From NCBI RefSeq assembly GCF_026341515.1, contig NZ_JAPEOK010000001.1, forward strand, positions 1,426,001-1,490,000: a DNA stretch of 64,000 bases. Direction: 5' to 3'. Below the pieces are notes generated by a model, which did not search any database, was not told the DNA's origin, and was given only the letters and a program-made list of their open reading frames with translations. The stretch is from Streptomyces sp. NBC_00878 (lineage in GTDB: Bacteria; Actinomycetota; Actinomycetes; Streptomycetales; Streptomycetaceae). Each line of letters begins with the position of its first letter. Position 1 is the stretch's first letter. Below are positions 26,170 to 34,068 of the stretch, one piece after another. A program made the position numbers and the translations under genes.

Positions 26170-28275
26170 GTGCTCGCCACCATCGCCAGGGCATCAACTC
26201 GCCGCCCCCTGACCGTGATCGCCCTCTGGCTGCTCTTCCTGCTGCTCGGCTTCGGGCTCGGGACGGGCGTCTTCGGACGGCTCAGCGACTCCGTGCCGGA
26301 CGTGCCGGGCACCGAGTCGGACCGGGCCGCCGTGCACCTCGACGGCATCGACCCCGTAGGCGAGTCGATCACCGCGGTGGTCGGCGGCACCGCGGTGTCC
26401 GACCTCGGGCTGCGCGCGCAGGTCGAGGCCGCCGTCGCCGACCTGCGCAACGCGGCCGGCCTCACGGCCGTGCCCGACCCGTACGACACACCCGGTCTCC
26501 TCGCGGAGGACGGGCAGGCCCTCGTCATCCCGGTGACGCTGAAGGGCGGCCTCGACGACGAGGCGGAGGAGAAGGCCCTGGACACGGCCAGTGACCGCAT
26601 CCATGAGATCAAGGCGCCCGAAGTCCACGTCAGCGGCGGCCCGTTGCTGGGGCAGCAACTCGGCGAGCGGGCCCAACAGGACGTGGCGCGCGCCGAGATC
26701 ATCTCGCTGCCGGTCGTTCTCGTCCTGCTGCTCGTCATCTTCGGCGGACTGCGGGCCGCCGGACTGCCCCTGCTGGTCGCGGTCAGCGGCATCGCGGGCG
26801 CGTTCCTGGCGCTGTTCGGCTTCAGCCAGTTCACCGACATCTCCGTGTACGCGATCCAGGTGACAACCATGCTCGGCCTCGGACTGGCCGTGGACTACGC
26901 GCTGTTGATGGTGGTCCGCTTCCGCGAGGAACGCCGTACCACCGACGACGTGGTGGAGGCCGTGCACCGCACGGTGGCCCGCGCCGGACGCACGGTCCTG
27001 TTCTCCGGCCTGACCGTGGCCGTCAGTCTCACCGGTCTGCTGGTGTTCCCCAGTACGTTCCTGCGCAGCATGGGCCTCGCCGTGGCCGCCGTGGTGGTCG
27101 TCGACATGCTGGCCGCGCTCACCCTGCTGCCCGCGCTGCTGGCCCGGTTCGGCGGAAAGATCGCCCCGGCACGCACCAAGCCGGCCGGTGAGGAGGGCCG
27201 TGTCTTCGCCCTCCTCGCCCGGTTCGCCACGGGCCGCCCGGTCGTCGTGACAGCGGCCTCCGCCCTCACCCTGCTCGTCCTCGCCCTGCCCGTCACCGGC
27301 ATGAAGATCAACATCGGGGATGCCCAGCAGCTGCCGTCGAACACGGAGGCACGCCGGTTGGACGACACGGTGGAGGCCCATTTCCCGCCGGGCACCGGAG
27401 TCTCCCCGGTGACCGTGGTCCTGAAGCCGGACACCGACCCCGCGACGGCCGACCGGATCCGGGCCCTCTCGCCGGGCGCCGAGTCCCGTGACCTGCCGGG
27501 CGGCACGACGGTCCTGAACCTGCGACCGGGCGGCAGCGCCGACGGCAAGGCGGCGACCGAACTGGTCCAGCGCGTACGGGACATACGAGGCGACGAGCCC
27601 GTCGAGGTCACCGGTGTCGCGGCCCGCCTCGTCGACTTCCGCGCGATGCTCGGCGACCGTGCGCCCTGGGCCGCCGTCACCGTCCTGGGCGGTATCTTCC
27701 TCCTGCTCTTCGCGTTCACCGGCTCGGTCCTGATCCCGCTGCGCACCATCGTCACCACGCTGCTCAGCCTGGGCGCCGCGCTCGGTGTGGTGGTCTGGGT
27801 GTTCCAGGACGGGCATCTGGCCTCAGTGCTGGGCTCCCAGGAACTCGGCGCGCTGAGCCTCACCGCACCTCCGCTGATCATCGCGATCGCCTTCGGACTC
27901 GCCATGGACTACGAGCTGTTCATCCTCGCCCGGATGCGCGAGGCCTGGCTGCGCACGGGCGACGAACGGGAGGCGGTCGTCACCGGCCTGCGCCGCTCGG
28001 GACGCGTCGTGAGCTGTGCCGCGCTGCTGCTCGCCGTCGTCTTCGGCGCCTTCATGACGGGCGGCTTCGCACCGATCCTGCAGATCGGCCTCGGCCTGAC
28101 CCTCGCGGTACTGATCGACGCGACCCTCGTACGCATGCTCCTCGTCCCGGCGACCATGGCGCTGCTAGGACGACGCGCCTGGTGGGCGCCCCAGCGGCTG
28201 CGACGGGCCCACGACCGGTTCGGGCTGCACGAGGAGGCACAGCCTGCCGAACCCGAACTCACCAAGCAGGGCTGA
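26170..28275 (+). CDS. MMPL/RND family transporter
   Basis: Membrane exporter, 701 residues, about 12 transmembrane helices as two repeats (TM1 / extracytoplasmic loop / five TMs, twice). Seen: the paired MMPL motifs VDYALLMVVRFREER and MDYELFILARMREAW in TM-adjacent positions. Actinobacterial MMPL proteins export lipids, antibiotics or siderophores. GTG start 26170; ATG alternatives lie well inside TM1. It follows the two-component system. The stop lies in a short imperfect duplication. Confidence 0.93.
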   Translation: MLATIARASTRRPLTVIALWLLFLLLGFGLGTGVFGRLSDSVPDVPGTESDRAAVHLDGIDPVGESITAVVGGTAVSDLGLRAQVEAAVADLRNAAGLTAVPDPYDTPGLLAEDGQALVIPVTLKGGLDDEAEEKALDTASDRIHEIKAPEVHVSGGPLLGQQLGERAQQDVARAEIISLPVVLVLLLVIFGGLRAAGLPLLVAVSGIAGAFLALFGFSQFTDISVYAIQVTTMLGLGLAVDYALLMVVRFREERRTTDDVVEAVHRTVARAGRTVLFSGLTVAVSLTGLLVFPSTFLRSMGLAVAAVVVVDMLAALTLLPALLARFGGKIAPARTKPAGEEGRVFALLARFATGRPVVVTAASALTLLVLALPVTGMKINIGDAQQLPSNTEARRLDDTVEAHFPPGTGVSPVTVVLKPDTDPATADRIRALSPGAESRDLPGGTTVLNLRPGGSADGKAATELVQRVRDIRGDEPVEVTGVAARLVDFRAMLGDRAPWAAVTVLGGIFLLLFAFTGSVLIPLRTIVTTLLSLGAALGVVVWVFQDGHLASVLGSQELGALSLTAPPLIIAIAFGLAMDYELFILARMREAWLRTGDEREAVVTGLRRSGRVVSCAALLLAVVFGAFMTGGFAPILQIGLGLTLAVLIDATLVRMLLVPATMALLGRRAWWAPQRLRRAHDRFGLHEEAQPAEPELTKQG

Positions 28276-28331
28276 AGTCACCAAGCAGCACTGAAGCAAC
28301 GGCGCGGCACTGAACTCATCGCGCGGCACTG
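28258..28331 (+). repeat. Degenerate repeats around the exporter stop codon
   Basis: CACCAAGCAGGGCTGAAG (contains the stop) is followed by CACCAAGCAGCACTGAAG, then two GCGCGGCACTGA units. Each unit contains an ACTGA/GCTGA, so the stop context is duplicated several times downstream. Confidence 0.6.
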
Positions 28332-28337
28332 AGCGTT

Positions 28338-28498
28338 GGCCCCGGTCCCTCCGGATGCTGTTGGCGAATCCCGTCAGACCTCCAGCAAGTGGGCCGTGAG
28401 TCCCAGCGACACGCCGTAAACCCGGCGTGTCGCTGGGACTCACGCGACAATTGCTTCGCCCCGCGGATTCGCCAACAGCATCCCTCCGGACCGGGGCC
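28338..28498. repeat. 161-bp nested inverted repeat (MITE-like)
   Basis: Outer arms 28338-28371 and 28465-28498 match in 28 of 34 positions (identical blocks GGCCCCGGTCC and ATGCTGTTGGCGAATCC). Inside lies a perfect 22-bp stem (28395-28416 / 28423-28444) with loop TAAACC. It sits between the convergent exporter and oxidoreductase genes, so it can also terminate both. No transposase is present; a clear target-site duplication was not found. Confidence 0.8.
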
Positions 28499-28558
28499 CT
28501 CGTCGTGCCGGAAGGCACGGTTGGAGTCCTGGCTCGGGACGGGACCAGGGCCGGTGGC

Positions 28559-29482
28559 TCAGCCGATTTCGAGGACGACCTTGCCGGTGATGTTCCCGGT
28601 GGCGAAGGCGCGCTGTGCCTCGGCGGCCTTCTCCAGGGGGAAGACCGCGCCGACTCGTACGGTGAGCAGGCCGACCTCGGCCAGTGCCGTGACCGCGGTG
28701 AGGTCGGCGCGGTCCATGCGGGCGAAGACGTCAGTGGAGCCGGGGGCGCCGGGTTCGGCGATGGACGCCGACCTGCCTCCGGACCGTACGGCCCCCGCCG
28801 ACGCGGCGAGGGTACCGCCGCCGACCGTGTCGAACACCGAGTCCACACCCTTCGGGACCAGGCTGAGCACCTCGCCGGTCAGGCCCTCGCCGTACGCGAC
28901 CGCTCGGGCGCCGAGCGCACGCAGGTAGTCGAGATCGTCGGCCGAGCCCACGCCGATGACACGGGCGCCCCGGGCCAGGGCGATCTGCACGGCGACGGAA
29001 CCCACGCCGCCGGCAGCCCCGTGCACGAGGACGCTCTCGCCCCGCCGCACCGCGAGTGCGTGCACCACGCCCTGGTAGGCGGTGAGCGCGGCCAGCGGCA
29101 GGCCCGCGGCCTCGGTGAAGGACATCGTGCTCGGCTTGCGCGCCACGGCGCGCACGTCCGCGGAGACCAGTTCGGCGAAGCCGCCGTGCGCGCGCTGCAC
29201 GTCGCCGCGGACGTACGCGATCACCTCGTCGCCCGTCGCGAACTCGGGTGCGCCGGGCCCGGAGCGCTCCACCACACCGGCGACGTCCCAGCCGGGCACC
29301 ACCGGGAAGAACGTCTCCACGGCGCTGTCCAGCACCCCAGCCTGGAGAGCGGCGTCCGCGCGGTTCAGCCCGGCGGCCCTGACCCGGATCAGCACCGAGT
29401 CCACGTGCGTCTTCGGCTCGGGCAGCTCGGTGAGCTCAAGGACTTCCGGTCCGCCGTAGCGGCGGTACACGACGGCCTTCAA
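28559..29482 (-). CDS. Zinc-less MDR oxidoreductase (quinone oxidoreductase-like)
   Basis: 307 residues, medium-chain dehydrogenase/reductase. Seen: N-terminal GroES-like domain (MKAVVYRRYGGPEVLEL, AAGLNRADA) and a Rossmann fold with GAAGGVGSVAVQIA. Zinc ligands are absent, as in NADPH:quinone reductases. It follows the NTF2-like gene by 3 bp on the same strand, so the pair forms an operon divergent from the LysR gene that probably regulates it. Confidence 0.92.
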   Translation of the reverse strand: MKAVVYRRYGGPEVLELTELPEPKTHVDSVLIRVRAAGLNRADAALQAGVLDSAVETFFPVVPGWDVAGVVERSGPGAPEFATGDEVIAYVRGDVQRAHGGFAELVSADVRAVARKPSTMSFTEAAGLPLAALTAYQGVVHALAVRRGESVLVHGAAGGVGSVAVQIALARGARVIGVGSADDLDYLRALGARAVAYGEGLTGEVLSLVPKGVDSVFDTVGGGTLAASAGAVRSGGRSASIAEPGAPGSTDVFARMDRADLTAVTALAEVGLLTVRVGAVFPLEKAAEAQRAFATGNITGKVVLEIG

Positions 29483-29485
29483 CGC

Positions 29486-29974
29486 TCAGGCCTCCAGGAC
29501 CGCGTACGGCATGTCGTGCAGGACGCGGTGCCGGACGATCTTCCACTCGCCGTCGATGCGGCGCAGGTCGGAGTCGTAGTAGCCGGACTCGATGGGCCGG
29601 ATGGTGCCCTGGGCGCCGAAGGCGTCCGCGGGCCAGCCGCCCGCCGGGCGGGAGAGGGCGCGGACCTCGAAGACCACGAAGTGGGCGTTCATGTGCGCCT
29701 CGTCGCCGTCGACCTCGATGAGGTGGTCCGCCGTGACGTGGTGGCTGGAGCCGCCCTCGGGGTGCGGCGCCATGAAGTTGTCGACCGCGTACGCCACACC
29801 CGAACTGCCGATGATCGGCTCGCCGATCTGCTCGTAGGCGTCGGGGCCGGTCTTGACGAAGACGTCCACGATCGCGTCCTCGGTGAAGAGGGCGCCCTGG
29901 CTCTTGCCGTCGCGTCGGTCGGCGGCGCGGACATAGTGGGCCAGGATCTCCTGGACCTTGCGCTCGTCGCTCAT
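29486..29974 (-). CDS. NTF2-like / SnoaL-like protein
   Basis: 162 residues, alpha+beta cone fold of the SnoaL/scytalone-dehydratase type. Seen: an N-terminal helix pair (ILAHYVRAADRRDG), ALFTEDAIVDVF, then beta strands with HHVTADHLIEVDGDEAHMNAH. Members include isomerases, dehydratases and non-enzymatic partners. ATG 29974 is preferred over GTG 29983, because AGAGGA lies too close to the GTG. First gene of the operon with the oxidoreductase; possible His/Asp catalytic residues present but activity unknown. Confidence 0.85.
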   Translation of the reverse strand: MSDERKVQEILAHYVRAADRRDGKSQGALFTEDAIVDVFVKTGPDAYEQIGEPIIGSSGVAYAVDNFMAPHPEGGSSHHVTADHLIEVDGDEAHMNAHFVVFEVRALSRPAGGWPADAFGAQGTIRPIESGYYDSDLRRIDGEWKIVRHRVLHDMPYAVLEA

Positions 29975-30008
29975 GGTTCGCACGTTCCTCTCGTGTTATT
30001 GATGCGAG

Positions 30009-30059
30009 TTCTGTTGCTGTTGCTGTTCCTGCTGCTGTTCCTGTTCCTGTTCCTGTTCC
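30009..30059. repeat. CTGTTC/CTGTTG hexanucleotide microsatellite
   Basis: Eight or so consecutive hexamers of the CTGTTG/CTGTTC/CTGCTG type lie in the divergent gap between the NTF2-like gene and lysR, ending about 65 bp before lysR. It occupies the region where both promoters should be. Confidence 0.85.
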
Positions 30060-30123
30060 GAGTGGACCATCGGGAACGGGCGAGAGCTATGAGGGTTCCG
30101 GCAAGGGTCGATACCCTGAAGGT

Positions 30124-30957
30124 ATGGATCGTCTGGAGACCCGCGAACTCGACTATTTCGTCGCGGTCGCTGAGGAGCTGCACTTCGGAAGGGCCGCGGA
30201 GCGCCTGGGCATGGCCCAGCCGCCGCTGTCGCGCGCGATCAGCCGTCTGGAGCGCCGCATGGGGGTGCTGCTGCTGGAGCGCAGTAGCCGCCGTGTCGCG
30301 CTCACCGACGCGGGTGCCGTATTCCTGGACGAAAGCCGACGGCTGCTCGACTCGCTGGACGCGGCCGTGCGGCGGGCCCAGCGCGTGCAGCAGCCCGGTC
30401 GGCTGGTGATGGCGGTACGTCCCGGCACCGCGTCCGGGCTGATCGCCGATCTGCTCCGCTCCTCCGAGGTCGGCGGCCACGACGTCGTCTTCACTCATGA
30501 CCGCCCGGCCGCCCTCAGAGACGGCAGGGCCGATATCGCGCTGCTGTGCGTCGGCACCGACGACCTCACCGGGCTGCGCACCGCCGACCTGACCGAGGAG
30601 GCGCCCTTCGCGCTGGTCCCGCGTGGCCATCCGCTGGCCCGGCGCCCCGCGGTGACGGTCGCCGAACTCGGCCAGGACGCGAACTTCGCGCCCGAGTGCC
30701 CACCGCTCGGGCTCGACGAGATCGTCGACCGGGTCGCACTCGGGCGCCTAATCACCGTCGTGGGCTCGGGTGCCGCCGAACGGATCTCCCCCGAGGTGGC
30801 CGCGGTACCGGTGTCGGACCTGCCGCCCACGCGTCTCGCCCTGGCATGGCCCGAGGGGGCGTCCCGTCCGGCCGTCACCGCTTTCGTGCACTCCGCCCGC
30901 GCGGCCGAGGCGCGGCGGGCACTCGACGCGAAGGACAGGGACGCGGCCGGGGCTTGA
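30124..30957 (+). CDS. LysR family transcriptional regulator
   Basis: 277 residues. Seen: N-terminal winged helix (ELDYFVAVAEELHFGRAAER, MAQPPLSRAISRLERR) and a periplasmic-binding-like effector domain (LPHR-type strands, VPRGHPLARR). Divergent from the NTF2/oxidoreductase operon, the usual LysR layout. Ends at TGA 30955-30957; the reading frame continues into an L,D-transpeptidase fragment without a gap. It is at the short end for LysR (usual 290-310), so the C-terminus may have been trimmed by the same event. Confidence 0.92.
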   Translation: MDRLETRELDYFVAVAEELHFGRAAERLGMAQPPLSRAISRLERRMGVLLLERSSRRVALTDAGAVFLDESRRLLDSLDAAVRRAQRVQQPGRLVMAVRPGTASGLIADLLRSSEVGGHDVVFTHDRPAALRDGRADIALLCVGTDDLTGLRTADLTEEAPFALVPRGHPLARRPAVTVAELGQDANFAPECPPLGLDEIVDRVALGRLITVVGSGAAERISPEVAAVPVSDLPPTRLALAWPEGASRPAVTAFVHSARAAEARRALDAKDRDAAGA

Positions 30958-31272
30958 GACTGCGACGAGTACGACATCGACGACGTGCCGCACGCGCAGC
31001 GCCTCACCACGTCGGGCACGTTCGTCCACGGCAACTACTGGGCTTCGCCGTCGATCTTCGGCACCAGCAACACGAGCCACGGATGCGTCGGGCTGCTCGG
31101 CGCGAAGGGCGCGGACAACACGTCCACGCCGGACTACGCGTTCTACAAGAGCTCCATGCTCGGCGACGTGGTCGTGGGCGAGAACTCGGGCGAGCACACG
31201 GTCGATCCGGCCAACGCCCTCAATGGCTGGAACCTCTCGTGGACGGACTGGCAGGCAGGGAGCGCTCTCTGA
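30958..31272 (+). pseudogene. C-terminal remnant of an L,D-transpeptidase
   Basis: About 104 codons with YkuD catalytic hallmarks: FVHGNYW (His) and NTSHGCVGL (nucleophile Cys), then YAFYKSSMLGDVVVG and a WNLSWTDWQAGSAL end typical of Streptomyces Ldt enzymes. The N-terminal Ig-like domains and first half of the YkuD fold are missing. It starts exactly after the LysR stop, in the same frame, with no ribosome site; GTG 30985 is the only candidate start. Best read as a deletion scar. Confidence 0.75.
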
Positions 31273-31400
31273 CGCCGCGTCCGGTCCGTCCCATCCTTCC
31301 CCTCCTTCAGGGTGTGAACTCTCCTGCCCGCTGAGGGCTTTCTCTGCTTTACCTCTTGACGACCGGAGTGCCGAAGAGCACATTGGCCGCGCAGCTGCGA

Positions 31401-31414
31401 TGAGAGCGCTCTCA
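31401..31414. promoter_or_regulatory. Perfect 14-bp LacI/CebR-type operator TGAGAGCGCTCTCA
   Basis: A perfect palindrome TGAGAGCGCTCTCA 46 bp before the GH16 start. It matches the form of the CebR site (TGGGAGCGCTCCCA) in all but two symmetrical positions. The regulator gene is not in the window. Confidence 0.75.
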
Positions 31415-31459
31415 ACCCCAACCGCGCACCGTCCCCACTCCGTACCCGAAGAGGCACCC

Positions 31460-32842
31460 ATGAGGGAAACTTCAGGCACACCCGTCAGACGCGGCTCATT
31501 CCGACGCACACTCATCGCGCTGCTCAGCGTGCTGAGCCTCGCCGCGGCCGGCGCCTCGGCCGCGCGGGCGGACGCGCCCGCGCCGCCCAGCGGCTGGACC
31601 CAGGTCTTCGTCGACGACTTCAACGGATCGGCCGGCACCGGCGTCAACACCTCGAACTGGCAGTACGCGACCGGCCACGGCTACCCGGGCGGGCCCGCCA
31701 ACTGGGGCACGGGCGAGATCGAGAACATGACCTCCAGCACCAACAACGTGGCGCTGGACGGCGCCGGGAACCTCCGGATCACCCCGCGCCGCGACGCCGC
31801 GGGCAACTGGACCTCGGGCCGTATCGAGACCAACCGCACCGACTTCCAGCCCCCCGCCGGAGGCACGCTGCGCGTCCAGTCCCGGATCCAGATGCCGAAC
31901 GTGACGGGTACCGCCGCCCGCGGCTACTGGCCGGCCTTCTGGATGCTGGGCGCGCCCTACCGCGGCAACTACCAGAACTGGCCGAGCGTAGGCGAGTTGG
32001 ACATCCTGGAGAACGTCCAGGGTCTCAACACCGTGTGGGCCACGATGCACTGCGGCACCAACCCGGGCGGCCCCTGCAACGAGACGACCGGCCTCGGCGG
32101 CTCCACCGCCTGCCCGGGCGCGACCTGCCAGGCCGGCTTCCACACGTACGGCATGGAGTGGGACCGGTCGACGAGCCCGGAGCAGATCCGCTTCTACGTC
32201 GACGGCATCAATTACCACACCGTACGGGCGAACCAGGTCGACGCGACCACCTGGTCGAACGCCACGAACCACGGCTTCTTCATCATCCTGAACGTGGCGA
32301 TGGGCGGCGGTTTCGTGGACGCCTTCGGCGGCGGTCCCGACGCCGCCACCGTGCCGGGCAACCCGCTCGTCGTCGACTACGTCCAGGTGTTGCAGTCCGC
32401 CGGCGGCACCACACCTCCGCCGACCGGCAACCGTGACGCGTACAGCGCCATCCAGGCCGAGTCGCTCGACAGCCAGAGCGGCACGATCACCGAGACCACC
32501 ACCGACTCGGGCGGCGGCCAGAACATCGGCGCCATCGCCAACGGCGACTGGACCCTCTACCGGGGCGTCAACTTCGGCTCCACGGCGGCCAGACAGTTCA
32601 GCGCCCGGGTCGCGAGCGGTGTGGGGGGCGGCGCCAGTGGCCTGGTCGAAGTCCGCCTCGACAGCCGTACGAGCGCCCCGATCGGCACCTTCGCGCTCGC
32701 CAACACGGGCGGGTGGCAGAGCTGGCGGACCGTCCCGACGAACACCAGCAACGTCACCGGAACGCACGACGTGTATCTGACCTTCACTAGCGGCCAGTCG
32801 GCGGACTTCGTGAACGTGAACTGGTTCAGCTTCGCCCACTGA
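31460..32842 (+). CDS. Secreted GH16 endo-beta-1,3-glucanase with CBM6
   Basis: 460 residues. Seen: N-terminal signal peptide (RRTLIALLSVLSLAAAGASA, cleavage near ~37), GH16 domain with catalytic ELDILE (Glu179, Asp181, Glu184), and a C-terminal CBM6-like module (~325-460; AIQAESLDSQSG, ANGDWTLYRGVNFG). A short TTPPPTG linker joins them. Family: laminarin-type beta-1,3-glucan hydrolysis outside the cell. ATG 31460 preceded by AGAGG. Single-gene unit with its own palindromic operator and a strong terminator, so probably induced by glucan oligosaccharides. Confidence 0.95.
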   Translation: MRETSGTPVRRGSFRRTLIALLSVLSLAAAGASAARADAPAPPSGWTQVFVDDFNGSAGTGVNTSNWQYATGHGYPGGPANWGTGEIENMTSSTNNVALDGAGNLRITPRRDAAGNWTSGRIETNRTDFQPPAGGTLRVQSRIQMPNVTGTAARGYWPAFWMLGAPYRGNYQNWPSVGELDILENVQGLNTVWATMHCGTNPGGPCNETTGLGGSTACPGATCQAGFHTYGMEWDRSTSPEQIRFYVDGINYHTVRANQVDATTWSNATNHGFFIILNVAMGGGFVDAFGGGPDAATVPGNPLVVDYVQVLQSAGGTTPPPTGNRDAYSAIQAESLDSQSGTITETTTDSGGGQNIGAIANGDWTLYRGVNFGSTAARQFSARVASGVGGGASGLVEVRLDSRTSAPIGTFALANTGGWQSWRTVPTNTSNVTGTHDVYLTFTSGQSADFVNVNWFSFAH

Positions 32843-32870
32843 CACGTGAGTTGAGGTAGCGAGTCACGGA

Positions 32871-32905
32871 GGAGGGGGCGGGCCGCCGGGCCCGCCCCCT
32901 CCTTT
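32871..32905 (+). terminator. Rho-independent terminator after GH16
   Basis: Perfect 14-bp GC stem GGAGGGGGCGGGCC (32871-32884) with loop GCCG, complementary arm 32889-32902, then TTT. Lies between convergent GH16 and AraC genes. Confidence 0.85.
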
Positions 32906-32942
32906 GGTCCTCAGCCCTCAAATTCCCCAACCCTTTTGTTCC

Positions 32943-33923
32943 TCAGCGCAGTTCCGCCCGGAACGCCACCGGCGCCACCCCGGTGTGCTGATGGAAGAAC
33001 TTGGTGAAGTTGGCCGCGTCGGGGAATCCCACGGAGACCCCGATGCGACCTATCGGCATGTCCGTGTGGGCGAGGAGCCGCTTGGCCTCCAGGACGACCC
33101 GCTTGTCGATGAAGCCCTTCGGGGTCTCGCCGGTCGCGGCGCGGACCGCCCGGACGAGGGTGCGGCGGGAGTAGCCGAGGGCGTCGGCGTACGCGCTGAC
33201 GCTGTGGTTGGTGGCGAAGCCCTTCTCGACCGCCTCGCGGAAGCGGGTGAAGGTGGTGTCCGCCGGGTCCTGGTCGCGTGCCGCGTCGGCGGAGTCGGCT
33301 GAATCGGCGGCGAGATGCGCGAGGCGCAGCAGGAACGCGGTCAGCGAGTGCCGCAGCACGGAGGTGTGCAGGCTGAGCGGCAGCGTGGTCGAGTCGACGT
33401 ACTCGCGCTCCAGTTGGGCGAGCGAGGCCGTCAGCCCGGCGAGTTGGGCCGCATCGGGCCTCAGCAGGGGCGGCAGGTCGTAACGGTAGAGGCCCGTCGC
33501 CTCGACCGTGGCGCGGGGCAGGAAGCCCGGCTGCATGATCAGGACCGTTCCGCGATAGGCCTCCGTCCTGGAGAAACGGTGGACCTGGCCGGGGCGGATC
33601 CACAGCAGCTCACCGGCCAAGACCTCGTACTCGGTGAAGTCGACCATGTGCCGTACCGGGCCGTCCCCGAAGAGCATGACCACGTGGAAGTCGATGCGGT
33701 GGACGCGCTCGATCGGCCCGTCCGCGTGCCAGGTCCGGCCGGGCTCCATCGGACCGACCTGCATACCGACGCCGCAGACGCTCAGATCGACGGGAAAGGG
33801 AAAGGTTCTGATCCCGTCGCCACCATCACCGTCGCGGCCGCCACCATCCCGGCCGCCACCATCACCGTCGCGACGGCCGTCCCCGCCTCTGCCGTCACCG
33901 CCTTGGGTGCTTCTGTCCGCCAT
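32943..33923 (-). CDS. AraC family transcriptional regulator
   Basis: 326 residues from ATG 33923. Seen: residues ~8-37 are a Gly/Asp/Arg repeat (GGDGRGGDGRRDGDGG type), then an AraC-like cupin sensor domain (FHVVMLFGDGPVRHMVDF, ELLWIRPGQVHRF) and a C-terminal double helix-turn-helix (VSAYADALGYSRRTLVRAV; VSVGFPDAANFTKFFHQHTG). The open frame extends upstream without a ribosome site. Divergent from the transketolase operon, which it may control through a palindrome at 34002-34016; the effector is unknown. Confidence 0.9.
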   Translation of the reverse strand: MADRSTQGGDGRGGDGRRDGDGGGRDGGGRDGDGGDGIRTFPFPVDLSVCGVGMQVGPMEPGRTWHADGPIERVHRIDFHVVMLFGDGPVRHMVDFTEYEVLAGELLWIRPGQVHRFSRTEAYRGTVLIMQPGFLPRATVEATGLYRYDLPPLLRPDAAQLAGLTASLAQLEREYVDSTTLPLSLHTSVLRHSLTAFLLRLAHLAADSADSADAARDQDPADTTFTRFREAVEKGFATNHSVSAYADALGYSRRTLVRAVRAATGETPKGFIDKRVVLEAKRLLAHTDMPIGRIGVSVGFPDAANFTKFFHQHTGVAPVAFRAELR

Positions 33924-34001
33924 GTCCCTCTCGCGTCGGCTCGGTCCCGCGGGCGTTGTCCCACTTTCACCAAAGGCTGACACAGGGGCACCTTCCCCAG
34001 C

Positions 34002-34016
34002 AAAAGTCAGACTTTT
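34002..34016. promoter_or_regulatory. Perfect palindrome upstream of the pentose-phosphate operon
   Basis: AAAAGTC-A-GACTTTT, 7-bp arms around one base, 53 bp before tkt and 79 bp before araC. Sits where a promoter for either gene is expected; the AT-rich sequence stands out from its surroundings. Confidence 0.55.
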
Positions 34017-34068
34017 AAGTTTGAACGCAACCGAGCAGTACCGGGCTTCTACCGAGGACTTCTTGAAG

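Noticed and set aside
28338..28498. Complete insertion sequence
   Set aside because: Only 161 bp and no transposase frame; kept as a MITE-like repeat only.
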